Translations under genes and position numbers: made by a program
Shown: positions 18,429-22,530 of the stretch, piece by piece
How positions within the stretch are numbered: the stretch's first letter is position 1
Layout of the letters: each line of letters opens with the position of its first letter
Notes under the pieces: model-generated
The model's input: only the letters and a program-made list of their open reading frames with translations
Databases searched by the model: none
Told to the model about the DNA's origin: nothing
Source of the DNA: Amphimedon queenslandica
Lineage: Eukaryota > Porifera > Demospongiae > Haplosclerida > Niphatidae
DNA length: 22,530 bases
NCBI RefSeq assembly: GCF_000090795.2
Contig: NW_003546243.1
Location: 912,481 to 935,010, forward strand
Direction of reading: 5' to 3'

Positions 18429-21400
18429 ATGAATGTTGGAGGAGGTCTAGGTAAGCTCCTTTTTATGTAATGTGTCAAACAGAATCTAATCGCAATGTAT
18501 GTGTATAATAGATACTGGTAATATAGTATTATGTAAGTAGTTAATGTTGCATTAATGCATTAATAGGGCAAGGTGGCGGCGGCGGTGGTTTGGGTACTAA
18601 TCGATTTCAGTTCCCAGTTTCTCAACCAGGAGGGGGTTTAGGCGCCGGATTAAGAGGTAATGGACAGTAACGGAGTAATTATTTATTTTATTTATTTATC
18701 TTGTTTTATTAGGAATAGGTCAGACACCTTTGCAGATGGGACAGGGTCAGACTGGTTTAACTGGTTTGACTGGATTGAATCGTCCACAACTCGGCCAACC
18801 TCAGATCAGACCAACTGGCCAGATGGGTCTGACAGGCCAACATCAACTTGGACAAACTGGCTTGACTGGCCTTACAAGTCAGCCTCAGACTGGCCTTACT
18901 GGTTTGACTGGCTTGACAAGCCAACCTCAAGCTGGTCTTACTGGTTTGACTGGTTTAACAACCCAACCTCAAACTGGTCTTACTGGTTTAACAAGCCAGC
19001 CCCAGACTGGCCTTACAGGCTTGACTGGGCATACAAGCCAACCTCAAACTGGCCTTACAGGTTTGGCGGGATTAACAAGTCAACCTCAAACTGGCATTAC
19101 AGATTTGGCAGGATTAACTAGCCAACCTCAAACTGGCCTTACTGGTTTGGCGGGATTAACTAGCCAGCCTCAAACTGGCCTTACTGGTTTGGCGGGATTA
19201 AAAAGCCAACCTCAAACTGGCCCTACTGGTTTGATGGGATTAACTAGCCAGTCCCAAACTGGTTTAACAAACCAACCTCAAACTGGCCTTACTGGTCTTA
19301 CAAGTCAGCCACAAGTAGGCCTAACTGGTCTAACTGGTTTGCAAGGAGGTAAGAAAATATATTTTTGTGTTTCTCTTCCTATCATTTGTTTCTTATTAAT
19401 GGTGTTCATGGTAGTAAATGTTAAAATTGATTGTTTTTGTTTTCAGGGTTGCCACAAGCCAGACCTGGACTGACTGGCTTACAGACTGGTCCTACCAGCA
19501 GTGGCTTAACCGGATTACAGCAAATGAAACCAACTGGAATATCTCATCCTACAACTGGTTTGGCTGGTCTTACGTCCCAGCCATCAACAGGTTTGACTGG
19601 CTTGACCTCTCAACCCACAACCGGTATAACAGGTTTGACATCACGTCCTGCCACTGGCTTAACTGGACTAACTTCTCAGGCTACAGCAGGCCTAACGTCT
19701 CAGCCAGTAACTGGTTTAACTGCTACCTCTACACAAGCAAGGACGGGTCTCCCTACTGGCTTAACTGGTTTGACAAGTACTCAGCCCACAACTGGTTTGA
19801 CTGGCTTAATGAGTCAACCTAAAACTCAACCAACAATTGGTCTCACACAGGCAGCAACTGGCCTTACTAGTGGCCTACCATCATATGGTACTGCTACTGG
19901 CCTCACTGCCAATCCACCAGTAACTACTTTAGCTGCTTCAAGTGCTGTCACTAGCACTGGCCCTACTACTGAGGCTCCTGTTAAGAAATATACTTATAAG
20001 AAACTAGAATCACTCATTGATCAGGTATTGTTTTACCCTTCTTTTTTTATTTTAATCATTTCTCTCTCTTGTAGTGGAGCAGGGATTTGCTCAATCAAGA
20101 GCGCATTTTCATGCAGCAGTCTCAGCTGGTTGGTCAATGGGATACCATGTTGCAGCGTAACGGAGACAGGATTATAACATTACACGATCAGGTTGATAAA
20201 TTGAAGACTGATCAGAAGAAGTGGGTTATTTTATGTGTATATGTGTCAGGGACCCTGGGGTTTCCCATAAAGCATGCTAAGTGAGCTAAACAGCTGACAA
20301 GTACTACTTAATAGCTCTACAAGAACTTTGGCTCGATTTTTAAACAAATTCAAAAATTTATTAAAAAATCAAATTTGATTGGAATCAGCTCAAACTTGCT
20401 ATACAACATAAGTACATGTATATGTATCAGAAAAAATTATATAAATGGAGAATTCTCTACTTTTCATTTTTGGTGAAATTTGGCCAAAATCCCTGTACTA
20501 TAGTACAGGGTCTATGGCCCGATTTTTGAGCAAATTGAAAAATTTGTAGAAATTTCAAATTTGATTTGAATCAACTCAAACTCAACTTAAAAACATCCAT
20601 CGGTGATTTTTGACAAAATATCCTGTACTATATACATGTAGTACAGGTATTTTGTCAAATTTCATGCTGAGCACTCTATACCAAAATCCTATGGGAAACC
20701 CTGACATGGGGATTGTAATAATTACTGTCATTTCATTGTTATCATAGTCATTGTTATTATTTGTCATACATATGTAATGCTCCGTAATTGTAGTTTGTTA
20801 TTTTGACATAATCCTTGAATAATAATTATAGCTATAGCATTAATTATCAGTTACATTAACTCTCTGTTCTTATTCTTCCCTCCCTCTCCTCTCTAAGATT
20901 GGATAGTGAACTGGACCTTATTGGCACTCAACAGAAAGACCTTGAGGAAATACTCTCTCAATTAGAAACTGGCCTCCAGCAACAGCAGACGCAACTAACT
21001 GAGTCACAACATCCTGACATTGAACGTAACAGAATGTAAGGCCACAGATGCATACAATTTGGCACAACTACAATTTTTTATTATATTAAATCGCTATACA
21101 GTAATTATAGCAATTGGAACTTTAGATGTGTCTATTCTATGATTTTATTGTTTATTTGTTATTATTATTTTTTAATGAAATAGCTATGAACTGGTGAAGA
21201 GGATTGATTCCCAGTTGAACAGTATGGGACACGATCTGAAAGATGTTATTGAGCAAATGAACGCCGAGGGAATGCAAGAAGAAGATAGTGAAGTGAGAAA
21301 ACTCTAGCTATCATATCAACTCTGTATAATACCCCCTACTTCCTTTCTCTAATTCCAAAGGTGTTTCAGATTATTAAGATACTGAATGCTCATACTGACT

Positions 21401-21792
21401 CATTAAACTGGGTTGACAGGAATACAGGTACGTGTAGAGTATACTGTGGCAAATCCATTACATCATATAATTTTGGTAGAAGTGCATGCAATTAATTATT
21501 ATTATTATTATTATTATGATTATTGTTATTATTATTGTTATTGTTATGCTATTCTTGTAGCGATATTACAAGAGAAAATGAGATACATTGCACAATTGAC
21601 TGAGCAGCATCGAATGGAGCAGGAGAGATCATTCCATTTGGTGGGTCAATCACAACATAATGCATGTACAGTACATGCAATGAAGTTTTTTTTTTGAATT
21701 TAAATTAGCACAATTTAGATGCTCTAATACATTATTATGATAATATGCATTGTTGACTGTTCATTTGTGCCTATTAGGCTTTTGGGCAGTGA
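18429..21792 (+). CDS. NUP62: Nuclear pore protein NUP62, FG-less N-terminal domain
   Basis: Exons: 18429-18450, 18567-18656, 18713-19348, 19447-20024, 20075-20220, 20898-21035, 21184-21292, 21361-21427, 21561-21640, 21778-21792; 626 residues. Residues from about 428 form the Nsp1/NUP62 coiled-coil region and match the vertebrate protein motif by motif: KKLESLIDQW, LDSELDLIGTQQKDLEE, LNAHTDSLNWVDRN, and the end EQERSFHLAFGQ. NUP62 sits in the central channel with NUP54 and NUP58. The first 442 residues, normally FG repeats, are instead about 11-residue TGLTGLTSQPQ repeats with only two Phe (RFQFPV) and no FG dipeptide. The last exon is only 15 nt. Frame and splice sites are intact throughout. 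Confidence 0.92.
18740..19850 (+). repeat. 33-bp coding tandem repeat in NUP62
   Basis: Degenerate units of about 33 bp encode TGLTGLTSQPQ-type peptides (also TGLAGLTSQPQ). They are spread over two exons on both sides of the 98-nt intron 19349-19446. Units in the first exon are more alike, which suggests recent local expansion. Confidence 0.9.
20300..20700. repeat. Palindromic repeat copies in NUP62 intron
   Basis: Inside intron 20221-20897. It has diverged forward copies of the 178-bp-type repeat (GAATCAGCTCAAACTTGCTA), a perfect 20-bp palindrome at 20491-20510 (CCCTGTACTATAGTACAGGG), and a longer hairpin with arms 20608-20630 and 20639-20659. Confidence 0.75.
21495..21545. repeat. (ATT)n microsatellite in NUP62 intron
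   Basis: Imperfect ATT run with a few G interruptions, just before the NUP62 exon at 21561. Confidence 0.9.
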
Positions 21793-21919
21793 AGGATATA
21801 AAAATTTGAACAAGTGTAAGATGAACATTGCACACCTACTGTACATGACATGCCTGCACCAGGAGTACTCATAACTATCTTAAGTAGTACATCAATTAAT
21901 GATTGTTTTGATTTTGAAA

Positions 21920-21957
<38 letters not shown>

Positions 21958-22287
21958 GCATTATTAGTATTATTATTTTAAAAAGAATTCACTTTTACCT
22001 ATAAACTCTATGTAATGAGTATTATAATTAAATGAGATCAGTTCCCTTATAGAAATACATTTATACATTTTTAGCACTAAAATTTGCACACTACAGTGCT
22101 TCTCATCTTTGTAATAGCTTCTTTTAGCTTTAATTTTTATTTTACAAAAAAAAATATATATATATATATATATACAATGCCTATATATCAAAAAAGTTAT
22201 TCTCAACTACAAACTCTAGATCTAAGCCTATTCTATTCTAACTATATATATACTGCTAATAACTGTTCATTGTTCTTGTAATTGCAT
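21793..22287. other. NUP62 3' flank, AT-rich, with microsatellites
   Basis: No gene seen. It holds an ATT run at 21921-21957 and a TA run at about 22155-22175. NUP62 and the minus-strand ORF at 22288 converge here. Confidence 0.6.
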
Positions 22288-22530
22288 TCAGATGCAAGCC
22301 CTTGGCAGCTCACAAACAATGGTCACTTGATAATATTTAGGAAGGCAGCCATTATATCCATTAAGATATGAACAGCCTTGAATTGCAATCCCGTAGGTGT
22401 TGATGTTGCTGCCAAAGATTTTTAGGTCATTACCGGAATCAGCAGCTTCGATGAGTGCCTTTCCTTTCAGGATCCATCCTCCTCAAATGTGGACCTGCTG
22501 CATATAGGTCGAATTGCTGACTTGGCACAT
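22288..22530 (-). pseudogene. Unrecognised coding end, interrupted by in-frame TGA
   Basis: Read from 22530, the frame gives MCQVSNSTYMQQVHI, then TGA (22485-22483). It continues in the same frame as GGWILKGKALIEAADSG, later QGCSYLNGYNGCLPKYY and VTIVCELPRACI, ending in TGA at 22288-22290. The composition after the first stop (several Cys, Gly and aromatic residues) looks like real protein, but I do not recognise a family. It could be a pseudogene with a nonsense mutation, an exon whose acceptor lies near 22480 (TTTGAG), or a gene that continues past the window. Confidence 0.4.

Noticed and set aside
22483..22485. Selenocysteine codon
   Set aside because: No SECIS-like hairpin could be recognised in the short 3' sequence, and a nonsense change or exon border is simpler.
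1..22530. tRNA or rRNA genes
   Set aside because: I looked for tRNA A/B-box and T-arm patterns and for rRNA-like GC-rich blocks and saw none that I could support by eye.

Overview
The window looks like nuclear DNA from an invertebrate animal, most likely a demosponge of the Amphimedon type. It is AT-rich. Most introns are short (several of 46-130 nt) with clean GT-AG ends, it is full of ATT, CA and GA microsatellites, and it carries recognisable metazoan genes. The species is an inference; the gene families are much firmer. All exon models were built by hand from reading-frame continuity, splice-site consensus and remembered family sequences.

Layout. (1) 999-7288, plus strand: the 3' part of a sosondowah (SOWAH) family ankyrin-repeat gene. 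It has a long Ser/Pro-rich exon, two ankyrin repeats whose junction appears to use two successive 3-nt microexons, and a basic tail. (2) 7700-9960, minus strand: decayed TRAF-like copies (RING, zinc-finger and MATH fragments) and a 35-bp tandem repeat. (3) 10120-10363: a decayed copy of two SOWAH ankyrin exons. (4) 10472-11220, plus strand: a compact five-exon gene for a small secreted ML (MD-2-related lipid-recognition) protein, with a second, paralogous last exon at 11416. (5) 11731-12373, minus strand: a complete extra copy of the SNARE gene BET1. (6) 12545-14050: a second copy of the last three SOWAH exons with flanks. (7) 14060-16023, minus strand: one TRAF pseudogene and one intact intronless RING/TRAF-zinc-finger/MATH gene. 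(8) 16147-16510: a Harbinger-like MITE. (9) 17541-18180, minus strand: the parental BET1. (10) 18429-21792, plus strand: the nucleoporin NUP62, head-to-head with BET1. (11) 22288-22530, minus strand: the broken or partial end of an unrecognised gene.

The order [SOWAH 3' end - TRAF genes - 178-bp-type repeat - BET1] occurs twice (about 6310-12513 and 12545-18307). This implies a tandem segmental duplication of about 6 kb, followed by decay of the TRAF copies in unit 1, arrival of the ML gene region and a SOWAH fragment there, and a MITE insertion in unit 2.

The genes do not form one pathway. BET1 (ER-Golgi fusion) and NUP62 (nuclear pore) are housekeeping genes sharing a 248-bp promoter region. 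TRAF and ML proteins are signalling or innate-recognition types that often expand in sponges and cnidarians. The most unusual points are the NUP62 N-terminal domain, which has lost FG motifs in favour of GLTG-type repeats, the twin 3-nt microexons, and the duplicated last exon of the ML gene.
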